Source: Sulfuricella denitrificans skB26
Lineage (GTDB): Bacteria > Pseudomonadota > Gammaproteobacteria > Burkholderiales > Sulfuricellaceae
Reading direction: 5' to 3'
Length of the DNA stretch: 64,000 bases
NCBI RefSeq assembly: GCF_000297055.2
Contig: NC_022357.1
Coordinates: 1,364,001 to 1,428,000 of the forward strand
Positions within the stretch are counted from its first letter, which is position 1, and every line of letters starts with the position of its first letter. Below the pieces are notes generated by a model. It saw nothing but the letters and a program-made list of their open reading frames with translations. It made no database searches and had not been told where the DNA came from. Shown in pieces: positions 45,264-53,774 of this stretch. The translations under genes and the position numbers were made by a program.

Positions 45264-45341
45264 AGAGTGAGGGGTTAGGTGTAAGGTCAAAGCAACGCCG
45301 TCGCCGGTTTTACTCCTCACCCCTCACTTCTAACTCCTCAC
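45253..45341. repeat. Long imperfect inverted repeat between rnc and era
   Basis: Arms 45253-45284 and 45310-45341 match at 26 of 32 positions, around a 25-nt loop. Both arms are made of variants of GTGAGGGGT (or its complement). The left arm includes the last codons of rnc. The transcript would fold into a long stem, a possible RNase III substrate next to the RNase III gene. Confidence 0.72.
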
Positions 45342-45360
45342 GATTTTTAAAGAGGCCAAC

Positions 45361-46242
45361 ATGGAATTTCGTACCGGTTACATCGCCATCGTCGGTCGCC
45401 CGAATGTGGGCAAGTCCACGCTGCTCAATCACTTGATCGGGCAGAAAATCAGTATCACTTCCCGCAAGGCGCAGACCACCCGGCACCGTATTGTCGGCAT
45501 TCGTACCGATGCCGATGCGCAGTATGTTTTCGTGGATACGCCGGGTTTCCAGATGCAGCACCAGAATGTGCTGAATCGCGTGATGAACCGCACCGTAACG
45601 CAATCCCTGTCGGATGTGGATGTGGCGCTGTTCGTGATTGAGTCGATGCGCTTCGATGCCCGCGATGAAAAAGTGCTGGCCCTGCTGCCGCGCAATCAAC
45701 CCGTGGTGCTGGTGATCAATAAGACCGACAAGGTGAGCGACAAGTCAACACTGCTGCCGTTTATCGAGAAAGTGTCAGCCTCGTTCCCCTTCGCCGCGAT
45801 CATTCCTGTCAGCGCCAAGCGCGACTCCCAGTTGACTGAACTGGTGCAGGAGATCCGCCGTCATATGCAGGAAGGCGAGCCGATCTACGGCGAGGATGAA
45901 ATTACCGATCGTAGCGAGCGTTTTCTTGCTGCCGAAATCGTGCGTGAAAAGGTTTTCCGCCTGCTGGGCGACGAGATTCCCTATTCCATCAGCGTTGAGA
46001 TCGAGAAGTTCGAAACCGAAGGCGGAATGCGCCGCGTCTACGCCGCCATCATCGTCGACCGGGACAGCCAGAAACCGATTCTGATCGGGAAAAAGGGTGA
46101 AAAACTCAAGGAAATCGGCACCCAGTCACGCAAGGACATGGAAGAACTGTTCGGCCTCAAGGTTTACCTCGAGTTGTGGGTCAAGGTAAAAAGCGGCTGG
46201 GCCGACGACGAACGGGCGGTTAAAAGTCTGGGCTACGAATAG
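45361..46242 (+). CDS. era: GTPase Era
   Basis: Essential 16S rRNA-binding GTPase. G1 [13 protein letters not shown]3 DTPGFQ, G4 NKTDK, and the KH domain with [20 protein letters not shown]. 293 aa. Follows rnc as in most proteobacteria, with the inverted repeat in the spacer; recO, normally next, is displaced to 51934. Confidence 0.98.
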   Translation: MEFRTGYIAIVGRPNVGKSTLLNHLIGQKISITSRKAQTTRHRIVGIRTDADAQYVFVDTPGFQMQHQNVLNRVMNRTVTQSLSDVDVALFVIESMRFDARDEKVLALLPRNQPVVLVINKTDKVSDKSTLLPFIEKVSASFPFAAIIPVSAKRDSQLTELVQEIRRHMQEGEPIYGEDEITDRSERFLAAEIVREKVFRLLGDEIPYSISVEIEKFETEGGMRRVYAAIIVDRDSQKPILIGKKGEKLKEIGTQSRKDMEELFGLKVYLELWVKVKSGWADDERAVKSLGYE

Positions 46243-46421
46243 CCTCTCTCCTGTCCTTACAGCTAAACGGCGGAACTGCCTTCACTCTGCTATAATGCGC
46301 GCCTGCGGCGTACGCACCCAGTCATCGCGCCGCTGCCCATTCGGGCTTATAAAAAACCCCTCATCTGTCTAAGACTGGCGCCGATAAACGGCGACAGGCC
46401 GATGTTATTCCTGGAGTCACC

Positions 46422-47759
46422 ATGTCCTTTGCTTCCCTCGGCTTGTCCGATGAAATCGTTCGTGCCGTCACTGAACGAGGTTACACTGTTCCCACCCCTA
46501 TCCAGATGCAGGCGATTCCCGCCGTGATGTCGGGCGGCGACCTGCTTGCTGGCGCGCAGACCGGCACCGGCAAGACCGCTGGTTTCGTTCTGCCTATACT
46601 GCACCGGCTTTCCGACCCTAACGTCAAAGGTCCATCCAGTGGCCGCCCACCGATTCGTGCGCTGATCCTCATCCCTACCCGAGAACTCGCGGCACAGGTG
46701 GAGGAGAGCGTGCGCGACTACGGCAAGCACCTGAAACTGAATTCCATGACGATGATCGGTGGGGTCAACATCAACCCGCAAATCACGAAACTCAGGGGTC
46801 GCGTGGATATCCTGGTTGCCACGCCCGGACGATTGCTGGACCACGTTCAGCAGAAAACCGTCGACCTGTCGCACGTCGAAATTCTGGTGCTGGACGAAGC
46901 CGATCGCATGCTGGACATGGGTTTCATCCGCGACATCAAGAAAATCCTTGCATTGTTGCCTAAGCATCGACAGAACTTGCTGTTTTCAGCCACCTTCTCC
47001 GATGAGATCAAGGCGCTGGCCGATGGCTTGCTGAACAAGCCCGCGATGATCGAGGTGGCGCGACGCAATGCGACTGCCGACAATGTGGCGCACAAAGTTT
47101 ACCCGGTGGACCGCGATAAGAAACGCGCCTTGCTCTCCCACTTGATCAAGGAACATAACTGGTCACAGGTGCTGGTGTTTACCCGCACCAAGCACGGTGC
47201 TAACCAGTTGGCCGAACATCTGATCAAGGGCGGCATCCCGGCGCTGGCGATCCACGGCAACAAGAGCCAGTCGGCGCGGACTCGCGCATTGAGCGAGTTC
47301 AAGGACGGCAGTCTGAGGGTGCTGGTGGCGACTGACATCGCTGCCCGCGGCATTGACGTCGTTGACTTGCCGCATGTGGTCAACTTCGAGTTGCCCAACG
47401 TGCCTGAGGATTATGTTCACCGCATCGGTCGTACCGGTCGCGCGGGCGCGTCGGGTGAAGCCGTGTCGCTGGTATGTGTCGATGAATACAAGCTGCTGGC
47501 GGATATCGAAAGACTGCTCAAGCGGGAGTTGCCCGAGGAAGTGGTGCCGGGTTTCGAGCCGGACCGGAATGCCAAGCCCGAGCCGATCCAGAATGGACGC
47601 GGATCAACCCCGGGTGGCCGTGGTCAGCCGAGGGGTCGCTCTTCCGCACCCAGGTCACCCTCACAGGGCCGGGGAGCGGCTCCGACCAGAGAGGCAAACG
47701 GCAATGTGGCTACGCCACGGACGCCCCCGCTGCACCGTTCCGGCGGACGCCATCGCTGA
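46422..47759 (+). CDS. rhlE: DEAD-box RNA helicase RhlE
   Basis: 445 aa. Q-motif [13 protein letters not shown], motif [33 protein letters not shown]; the last about 70 residues are a basic Gly/Arg/Pro tail that binds RNA non-specifically, as in RhlE. TATAAT at 46291-46296 lies about 125 bp upstream, leaving a long leader, common for cold-inducible helicases. Inserted between era and recO. Confidence 0.93.
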   Translation: MSFASLGLSDEIVRAVTERGYTVPTPIQMQAIPAVMSGGDLLAGAQTGTGKTAGFVLPILHRLSDPNVKGPSSGRPPIRALILIPTRELAAQVEESVRDYGKHLKLNSMTMIGGVNINPQITKLRGRVDILVATPGRLLDHVQQKTVDLSHVEILVLDEADRMLDMGFIRDIKKILALLPKHRQNLLFSATFSDEIKALADGLLNKPAMIEVARRNATADNVAHKVYPVDRDKKRALLSHLIKEHNWSQVLVFTRTKHGANQLAEHLIKGGIPALAIHGNKSQSARTRALSEFKDGSLRVLVATDIAARGIDVVDLPHVVNFELPNVPEDYVHRIGRTGRAGASGEAVSLVCVDEYKLLADIERLLKRELPEEVVPGFEPDRNAKPEPIQNGRGSTPGGRGQPRGRSSAPRSPSQGRGAAPTREANGNVATPRTPPLHRSGGRHR

Positions 47760-47771
47760 TTAAACGCCGAA

Positions 47772-47810
47772 GGGCCAAGTCTTGCATTTTCATAATGCAA
47801 GACTTGGCCC
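47772..47810. terminator. Perfect 17-bp hairpin, bidirectional terminator candidate
   Basis: GGGCCAAGTCTTGCATT (47772-47788), loop TTCAT, AATGCAAGACTTGGCCC (47794-47810). It starts 12 bp after the rhlE stop and faces the convergent gene ending at 47865. T-runs are poor on both sides, but the position and long perfect stem fit a transcript end. Confidence 0.72.
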
Positions 47811-47864
47811 CTTATGTCTTTGAAAGACAGCGTCGGATTGACTTTCTTCGCACGCTAAATTTGT

Positions 47865-48134
47865 TTAGCAGTTCAGGCCTTTTTGCAGTAACTCCGCTAC
47901 CATTTCGTTCAGCCCGATCTGACGTTCCTGCGCCAGTGACTGAATCTGCTTCACCAGATCACCGTTCAGTTTGATTGCAAACGGCACCAGGCCGAGCGCT
48001 TGATCTTGTTTGCGTTGTTCTCGGCGGTCTACGGCAACGGCAGTCTCTTGACCTATGCGTCCGGCAGTGCCGGGCCGGTTAATTTGACTCTTTATTTTCA
48101 AGCCGATGTTCTTTTCCAGATCAGTTCTCTTCAT
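47865..48134 (-). CDS. Small ribbon-helix-helix-like protein
   Basis: 89 aa, basic N-terminal half (MKRTDLEKNIGLKIKSQINR), then LVPFAIKLNGDLVKQIQSLAQERQIGLNEMVAELLQKGL, which reads as strand-helix-helix of the Arc/CopG fold. It overlaps the nitronate monooxygenase stop as ATGA, so it is coupled to it. Could regulate that operon; no target is visible. Confidence 0.68.
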   Translation of the reverse strand: MKRTDLEKNIGLKIKSQINRPGTAGRIGQETAVAVDRREQRKQDQALGLVPFAIKLNGDLVKQIQSLAQERQIGLNEMVAELLQKGLNC

Positions 48135-49384
48135 GGTTTTTCATCCGGCAATGCGATCTTCTGGTCGATGCTGAACTGGTAGTCACGGAACACGTGTTCT
48201 GCGCTGAGTATCTGGTAACTGCCGTCCGGCAGGCGTCGCGTAGTGTCCTTGAGGCGATAGGTGTAATGGCCGCAGGTCCAGCAATTGAAGTTGCGCATGT
48301 GGGTGCAAAGGCAGGTTTTTTCCATTACCGAGATTTTCTTTGCCTTCGGGTGGGTGGCCACTTCGCGGTTATAGGCTTCGATGTAGGCACAATTCCCAGA
48401 GCCATCCAGCAGGTAGCCGTATGACTCGCAGCCAGGACGGATGCCTGAGCCGATTGCCGGACTGTTTTTGAGCATACGCATTGGATACCCCGTCGGTGAA
48501 ACGGTGTTGACCTCGATATCCTCCTCAGTGGCCTTGATGTACTCCTGGATCACCTTCTCTGGCAGGCCGCACTCGTGCACCGCGGTAAAGCGTGTTGCTA
48601 CTTGCACCGCCGCTGCGCCGTTTTCGAGAAAGGACACGGCATCGCTGCCGGTAAAAATTCCACCGGCCGCAATCAGCGGAATGTTCAGTTTCTCCGTCTG
48701 CAAATACATGTAAATTTCAGCCATGATCGTGTGCAGATCGTATTTCGCCCAATCCATGTCGAAGCCAAGATGACCGCCGGCCAGAGGTCCTTCGACCACG
48801 ATGAAATCCGGCAGTCGATTGAGCTTGGCGGTTTTGCGCAGGAATAGCTGTAGTGCACGTAGCGAGGAGACAATGATGCCCAGCCGGGCATCGCGAAAGC
48901 GGGGGTGATCCTCCATCAGCGCAAATGAACCGAGGTGTAGTCCTGCGCTCAGAGTTATCCCGTCAATCCCGGCATCCAGCGCTGTGCGCAGGCGCACGCG
49001 CAGTGTTTCGCGCGGTGCGTTCATGGTGAGTTTTTCCATGCAGTTGATGAAAATCATGCCTTCGCCGCGCTTGGCTTCCATGGTCTTGCCCACGTGCAGA
49101 CGGGTAGCTTCGGCAATATGGCCGAGGTCGAACTTCACCGCCGACTTGTCGGAATTGTCGATGTTGTATTTGTACTGCTTGAGTTTTTCTTTGATGAAGT
49201 GCGTTTCGTAGCGCCGGTCGGACACGGTCGGTAGCATGGCGTCGGAAATGTGGCCGATACCACCCAAACGCGCCGCCTCGAGCGCGAGTTCGGCCGTCGA
49301 GATATCCACACCCATCCCGCCAATAATGATCGGTACCAGTTCCTGCTTGCCGAATTGCAGGCGGAAATCATCCACACATTTCAT
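48131..49384 (-). CDS. Nitronate monooxygenase family protein with C-terminal cysteine cluster
   Basis: 417 aa FMN-binding TIM barrel of the 2-nitropropane dioxygenase family: PIIIGGMGVDISTAELALEAAR at the start, VEGPLAGGHLGFD (active-site His region) and IPLIAAGGIFTGSDAV (phosphate loop). Beyond the barrel are Cys358, Cys360, Cys368 and Cys371 (CLCTHMRNFNCWTC), C-x-C-x7-C-x-x-C, which may bind zinc or an iron-sulfur cluster and is not part of the standard enzyme. Substrate unknown. Confidence 0.85.
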   Translation of the reverse strand: MKCVDDFRLQFGKQELVPIIIGGMGVDISTAELALEAARLGGIGHISDAMLPTVSDRRYETHFIKEKLKQYKYNIDNSDKSAVKFDLGHIAEATRLHVGKTMEAKRGEGMIFINCMEKLTMNAPRETLRVRLRTALDAGIDGITLSAGLHLGSFALMEDHPRFRDARLGIIVSSLRALQLFLRKTAKLNRLPDFIVVEGPLAGGHLGFDMDWAKYDLHTIMAEIYMYLQTEKLNIPLIAAGGIFTGSDAVSFLENGAAAVQVATRFTAVHECGLPEKVIQEYIKATEEDIEVNTVSPTGYPMRMLKNSPAIGSGIRPGCESYGYLLDGSGNCAYIEAYNREVATHPKAKKISVMEKTCLCTHMRNFNCWTCGHYTYRLKDTTRRLPDGSYQILSAEHVFRDYQFSIDQKIALPDEKP

Positions 49385-49759
49385 TGCTACCCTCGGACTA
49401 ACGTCAATGGTTATAACTGGCTTTTAAGCGCGTGTTGCCGCTGTATGATTAGCCCACATTAGAGATTTTACCATCTCTAGGAGAGTAGATAACTATTTTC
49501 CGCGTAGCAATATGTCGATTTGCGGGGAAATCAAAGGGTTTCGTGAAGAGGGTTGAGAAAAGCAGTTTGACGGCAATGTTGGTAGAGCCAGGGTTAGCGT
49601 TCGCTCATCCATGAAGAATGGACGACGAACTCAAGGAAGATCTTGGGGTGATTGAAACTCCCATCCAAATCAGGGTGGGAAGCGCAAAGCATAGCCCATC
49701 TCCCATGGGCTATGCAGCGCGTTGATCAGGCGTGAAATAGTCCGCTTGGCCGGCCTTTG
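49385..49759. other. 375-bp intergenic region
   Basis: No ORF with coding character is seen. It would contain the promoter of the nitronate monooxygenase operon at its left end and the end of the metalloprotease transcript at its right end, with the hairpin at 49689-49715. A short palindrome AGAGATTTTACCATCTCT lies at 49461-49478. Confidence 0.6.
49689..49715 (-). terminator. 11-bp hairpin downstream of the metalloprotease gene
   Basis: GCATAGCCCAT (49689-49699) and ATGGGCTATGC (49705-49715) pair perfectly around CTCCC. On the minus strand it follows the metalloprotease stop by 45 bp and precedes a short TTT. Weak terminator candidate. Confidence 0.45.
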
Positions 49760-50686
49760 CTACACTATGCGACGCCGTGAAAAGCCGAACAGACCGGCAA
49801 GACCCGAAAGGAAGAGCCATACGGCAGCAGGTACCGGCACCGCAGTAACCGGGCTGACTTGCCATCCCATATCTTGCAGCCCGGCAAAATCCAGTTCGGT
49901 GAAATGCTTGCGCTGGTTGGCGGATATGTATGGATCCATTGAAACTTCCTGAGTCACGCCGTTTACCGTGCTGGTTAAACCGGATTGCCAGTGGCCTGAG
50001 TCATTCATGGGGACTGATCCGCCATATAGAGCTGATGAGGCAATCCCTGTGAATTGATTGTTCACAACCAGATTGCCAAACGAAGGGGCGGTACCAAAGC
50101 CAAGAACGTGCCCCAGTTCATGTACTGCGACGGAGTAGAAGTCGTACCCGGAAAATGACTCGGTGGTGGTGGCGTCCTGATCGAAGTACCAGTTTGCCGT
50201 ACTGCTGAAGCTGATGGCGCCGCCCCATGGGCCAAAATCAGTAGTAGTGCTCTGGTTTCGATTAAGTTCTAATGAACTAAAGCCGGAGGCGCTATATCCT
50301 CCTGGTCCACCTTGGCCAAGAATGGAAGTTCCGAAATTCTGAGCGCCGACAAATACGACCAGATTGTCGGCGGCGATACTGTAGTTACTTAGCGTGGTAT
50401 CTGCGCCCGTTTGGGGATTAAAGAAGTTGGGGTTGAAGCTTGCAAGGTCTCTGGGTCTTCCGCTGGTTACGGAGGTAATTGCCGTTAAATTATCCTGCAG
50501 ACGAGTCGTGAACTCGCTGGCTGCCTGATTTAACAAGGTTTGACGGTCGGTGTGCCCGGTAAAAAAACCGCTGGTATCGTAAGAGTAATCGAAAGTAATG
50601 CTGATAGCCGCTGCAGGCTGACTGGCGATCAGAGCGGTAACTGCAAGCGCGGCACATAATGTTGAGTTCAGTTTTGTCGCGATCAT
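49760..50686 (-). CDS. Secreted zinc metalloprotease-like protein with VPVPA-type exosortase sorting tail
   Basis: 308 aa. Signal peptide (to PAAA-ISI). Zinc motif H189-E190-x-x-H193 (VAVHELGHVLGFG) with the metzincin glycine Gly196; the usual third His at 199 is Thr, so His232 (DSGHWQ) may be the third ligand, and Met250 (VSMDPY) a Met-turn. C-terminal sorting signal VPVPAAVWLFLSGLAGLFGF then SRRR: motif, membrane span, basic tail, the VPLPA-CTERM class handled by exosortase D (as at 2-1444). Probably anchored or released outside the cell. The TIMP-like gene lies 225 bp upstream on the same strand. Confidence 0.87.
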   Translation of the reverse strand: MIATKLNSTLCAALAVTALIASQPAAAISITFDYSYDTSGFFTGHTDRQTLLNQAASEFTTRLQDNLTAITSVTSGRPRDLASFNPNFFNPQTGADTTLSNYSIAADNLVVFVGAQNFGTSILGQGGPGGYSASGFSSLELNRNQSTTTDFGPWGGAISFSSTANWYFDQDATTTESFSGYDFYSVAVHELGHVLGFGTAPSFGNLVVNNQFTGIASSALYGGSVPMNDSGHWQSGLTSTVNGVTQEVSMDPYISANQRKHFTELDFAGLQDMGWQVSPVTAVPVPAAVWLFLSGLAGLFGFSRRRIV

Positions 50687-50911
50687 TTATATTTTTCTCC
50701 GAAGGGTGACAGAAAACTGTTTCTTTGCAAGGGCAAATATTTGCTTAACGAATCTCGCATGCAAAATTCACGCCTGAAATATTTTGTTTTAAATTATCAA
50801 TATGTTGCATATAAATCGGTTGCTTGATGTCTATTTTAATGTAAAGTTTTTCGACAAATTCTGGAGGATCTGTTTATAGAGTATTCGATTGGCGACAGAT
50901 AATTAAGGCTG

Positions 50912-51355
50912 CTAGGGTTGGGAATGTTGAGTTGTGAAGGCCTTTAGTTCCTTCAGTGTTTTCTCGTCTTCCTGGGTTCCGGGGGTAAATGTACGGCTGC
51001 CGGTGCAGATATCGACCGAACCTGATTTATCAATGAAGAAAAGGTAAGTCTGCCCCACGGTCAAAGTTACTCCACAGCCGCCACGACCATGGCCGGTTTC
51101 AATGTGTTGAAGTAAGGTTGGGTTGCCCTTCAAGGTTTGCAGGGTTTTAAATTCACCGCTTACGCCACTCCAGTTGGGGTTAACTGAGCGGCTCTTTATT
51201 TCCCCGGTTTTTGTTATGCGGCCGACGAACACATGTTCGGCCATTTGGTATTTTTCCTTGAGTGTTAGTTGGATGCACGAGCATGCAGATGCGCTTGGGA
51301 TCCAGATCAAAGAAAGGAGTCCCAGTAAAATGGCGATGGCGAGTCGATTTGACAT
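50912..51355 (-). CDS. TIMP/NTR-like secreted protein
   Basis: 147 aa. Signal peptide cleavage after A-S-A would expose mature N-terminal Cys25-Ser-Cys27, the hallmark of tissue inhibitors of metalloproteinases, where the first Cys chelates the protease zinc. The other cysteines fall at mature positions 70 and 93; in TIMP-1 Cys1 pairs with Cys70 and Cys3 with Cys99. The strand AEHVFVGRITKTG also fits the NTR/TIMP barrel. The first ATG has CAGGGA upstream. Bacterial TIMP-like domains exist in databases, but function is mostly unknown. Encoded between a small membrane protein and the metalloprotease. Confidence 0.75.
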   Translation of the reverse strand: MSNRLAIAILLGLLSLIWIPSASACSCIQLTLKEKYQMAEHVFVGRITKTGEIKSRSVNPNWSGVSGEFKTLQTLKGNPTLLQHIETGHGRGGCGVTLTVGQTYLFFIDKSGSVDICTGSRTFTPGTQEDEKTLKELKAFTTQHSQP

Positions 51356-51373
51356 GGCGTATCCCTGTGAAAT

Positions 51374-51667
51374 CTATTGAGGCTGGGTTTCCCATGTTGA
51401 ATTTTTGTCGATCCACCGAATGCATAGCCAGTACCACAAGGCCACGATAAAAGTCAGTCCGGACCAGCTCCAGTCGTCCAGGCGATAGGAAGAGGGGATG
51501 GGAACGATCCCGCAAGCGAAACAGCCCGGCCCGGTTGTCGGCAACCACGGCAGAGCAGGGGAAAAGGGAATGCAGGCAATCCCGAACGCGAAACAACTCC
51601 AGAACAGGATCAGAGCACCTTTCCGGCTGTTGATGCTGGAGAGCCCGAAGAAAACCCAAATCGGCAT
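51374..51667 (-). CDS. Small hypothetical membrane protein
   Basis: 97 aa from ATG 51667 (AAGGGA upstream); an ATG at 51685 would add six residues. Two hydrophobic segments, ALILFWSCFAFGIACIPF and SGLTFIVALWYWLCIRW, around a Pro/Gly/Cys loop. It ends 18 bp before the TIMP-like gene and is probably co-transcribed. No family recognised. Confidence 0.6.
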   Translation of the reverse strand: MPIWVFFGLSSINSRKGALILFWSCFAFGIACIPFSPALPWLPTTGPGCFACGIVPIPSSYRLDDWSWSGLTFIVALWYWLCIRWIDKNSTWETQPQ

Positions 51668-51933
51668 GTTGTCCCTTCTTTCCATGTTTCAAATCCCCTT
51701 CAAGTCTGGATCGGCTTCGATTATGTAATTGGCTAAGCTGAAATTCAATTAAATGGGATTTTAAGCTGAATTTCCTGGCAGGTCGAATATGCTTGTCGCA
51801 GTTTTTAGAAGCACCCGGATTATCCGAAAAAACCAAACTTGAGGCCGAAAATAATGGATAGCCATGCATCCTACGCCGTATAATTCGTGTTGTTAAATGA
51901 ACTATATTGATTTGCTAGCTATTATTCGAGGGT

Positions 51934-52662
51934 ATGGCACGAGAACATAATGCCAGGCAGGGAGATCAACCCGCATATGTCCTGCATACCTATCCCTATC
52001 GCGAAACCAGCCTGATCGTCGAGGTGTTCAGCCGCGATTTCGGTCGCCTGCCGCTGATGGCGCGCGGGGCGCGGCGGCCAAAGTCGGCTGTGCGCGGACT
52101 GCTGCTTTCTTTTCAGCCGCTTTCATTGAGCTGGTTCGGCAAGACCGAACTGCGCACGCTGCACAGCGCCGAATGGCAGGGCGGGCAACCGCTGCTGCAG
52201 GGCACGGCGCTGATCTGCGGTTTTTACCTGAACGAACTGCTGCTCAAGCTGCTGCACCGCGACGATCCGCACGAGCAGCTGTTCCTTTATTATCAGGAAA
52301 CCTTGCAGGAACTCGCGCGACGTACTGATTATGCCGCTGTGCTGCGGCGTTTCGAAATGAATCTGCTGAAGGAACTGGGTTACGCCCTGACGCTAGCCCA
52401 TGATGCAGATTCCGGGGCGGCCATCGAGGCGGATCTGCTTTACCGCTACGTTTTTGAACGCGGCCCGGTACGGCAAAAAATCGGCCAAATCGGTGTAGAA
52501 TTAAGGGGGAAGACGCTGCTGGACATGGCCGCCGACGATTACGGTGATCCCGTCACCCTGCAGCAAAGCAAGGCGTTGATGCGGGCGCTGATCAATCATT
52601 ATCTCGGTGAGGATACTTTTTTGCATACCCGCCAGATATTAAAGGACTTACAGGAACTATGA
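51934..52662 (+). CDS. recO: DNA repair protein RecO
   Basis: RecFOR-pathway mediator that loads RecA onto gapped DNA. OB-fold start [32 protein letters not shown], and helical C-domain [21 protein letters not shown]. 242 aa. The zinc cysteines of some RecO proteins are absent, as in E. coli. First of the recO-pdxJ-acpS-nagZ operon, each joined by four-base overlaps up to acpS; TATAAT at 51879-51884 may be its -10. Confidence 0.95.
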   Translation: MAREHNARQGDQPAYVLHTYPYRETSLIVEVFSRDFGRLPLMARGARRPKSAVRGLLLSFQPLSLSWFGKTELRTLHSAEWQGGQPLLQGTALICGFYLNELLLKLLHRDDPHEQLFLYYQETLQELARRTDYAAVLRRFEMNLLKELGYALTLAHDADSGAAIEADLLYRYVFERGPVRQKIGQIGVELRGKTLLDMAADDYGDPVTLQQSKALMRALINHYLGEDTFLHTRQILKDLQEL

Positions 52663-53384
52663 TTCATTTGGGCGTCAACATCGACCACGTTGCCACACTG
52701 CGGCAAGCGCGCGGAACACGCTATCCCAGCCCGACCCAGGCGGCGCTGATGGCGGAATCTGCCGGTGCGGACTCGATCACCCTGCACTTGCGTGAAGACC
52801 GCCGCCACATTCAGGACGAAGACGTGGAAATTCTGCGCGCAGCATTGCAGACTCGAATGAATCTGGAAATGGCGGTGACGGACGAGATGGTGGGAATTGC
52901 TTTACGTTTGAAACCGCAGGATGTCTGCCTGGTGCCGGAGAAGCGTGAGGAGAGAACCACCGAAGGCGGACTTGATGTGGTTGCCCATTTCGAGCGTATC
53001 AAACAGGCCTGCGCTGCGTTTGGCGATGCCGGTATTCGCGTTTCTCTGTTCATTGCACCGGAAAAGGCGCAGCTCGATGCGGCCAGGGAAGCGGGAGCGC
53101 CAGTGGTGGAAATTCATACGGGTCACTTTGCGGATGCCGAAACAGAAACGGCACAGGAAGCGGAACTTGCGCGCATCCGCACGGCGGTCGAATACGGTAT
53201 GAAGCTTGGCCTGCGAATGAATGCGGGTCACGGCTTGCACTACCACAACGTGCAGAAAATCGCCGCCATTCCCGGTGTGTACGAGCTCAACATCGGTCAC
53301 GCCATTGTTGCGCAGGCATTGTTCGTGGGCTGGGAGCGGGCGGTGGCGGAAATGAAAGCGCTGATGGTGGCCGTAGCCAGATGA
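52659..53384 (+). CDS. pdxJ: Pyridoxine 5'-phosphate synthase
   Basis: Final ring-closing step of vitamin B6 synthesis. Starts [20 protein letters not shown]; also [31 protein letters not shown] and [10 protein letters not shown], all PdxJ active-site loops. 241 aa. ATGA overlaps with recO and acpS. Confidence 0.98.
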   Translation: MIHLGVNIDHVATLRQARGTRYPSPTQAALMAESAGADSITLHLREDRRHIQDEDVEILRAALQTRMNLEMAVTDEMVGIALRLKPQDVCLVPEKREERTTEGGLDVVAHFERIKQACAAFGDAGIRVSLFIAPEKAQLDAAREAGAPVVEIHTGHFADAETETAQEAELARIRTAVEYGMKLGLRMNAGHGLHYHNVQKIAAIPGVYELNIGHAIVAQALFVGWERAVAEMKALMVAVAR

Positions 53385-53758
53385 TTTACGGGATAGGCAC
53401 CGACATTATTGCGGTAGGGCGCATAGAGGAAGCGCTGAACCGTTTTGGAGACCGGTTTGCCAGGCGTATTCTGGCGGCGGTGGAATGGGACGATTTTTCG
53501 GCCAGCACCCACCGCGCCCGCTTTCTCGCCAAACGCTTTGCCGCCAAGGAGGCCTTCGTCAAGGCGCTGGGTACGGGGATGCGCCACCCTGCAACCTGGC
53601 ACAATATCAACGTGACGCACGATGCTCTTGGCCGGCCGGGTTTCGGATTGGAGCCCGATCTGGCGCAAGTTTTGGCACAGCACAATATTCGCGGTCATTA
53701 CCTGTCGATCAGCGACGAGGCCGAGATGGTGGTGGCTTTTTCTGTTCTGGAACAATAA
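53381..53758 (+). CDS. acpS: Holo-[acyl-carrier-protein] synthase
   Basis: Attaches phosphopantetheine to acyl carrier protein. [16 protein letters not shown] holds the Mg-binding Asp8, and [15 protein letters not shown] the catalytic Glu/Lys. 125 aa. Overlaps pdxJ by ATGA; the usual pdxJ-acpS pair. Confidence 0.97.
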   Translation: MIYGIGTDIIAVGRIEEALNRFGDRFARRILAAVEWDDFSASTHRARFLAKRFAAKEAFVKALGTGMRHPATWHNINVTHDALGRPGFGLEPDLAQVLAQHNIRGHYLSISDEAEMVVAFSVLEQ

Positions 53759-53774
53759 TCAAAAGAAGATAACA

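Noticed and set aside
49385-49759. Possible small RNA or riboswitch in the long spacer
   Set aside because: Only two short hairpins are seen, no known motif, and no promoter of note.
51180-51869. 229-codon minus-strand ORF overlapping the TIMP-like and small membrane genes
   Set aside because: It overlaps two ORFs that have ribosome sites, signal peptide or membrane segments, and shows none itself.
51865-51876. CATCCTACG near recO as a fifth copy of the GTTGGGT repeat
   Set aside because: Only nine bases match and there is no complementary half nearby; chance is enough.
53622-53774. 51-codon N-terminal extension of nagZ
   Set aside because: It is the acpS gene read in another frame; family similarity begins at ATG 53775.
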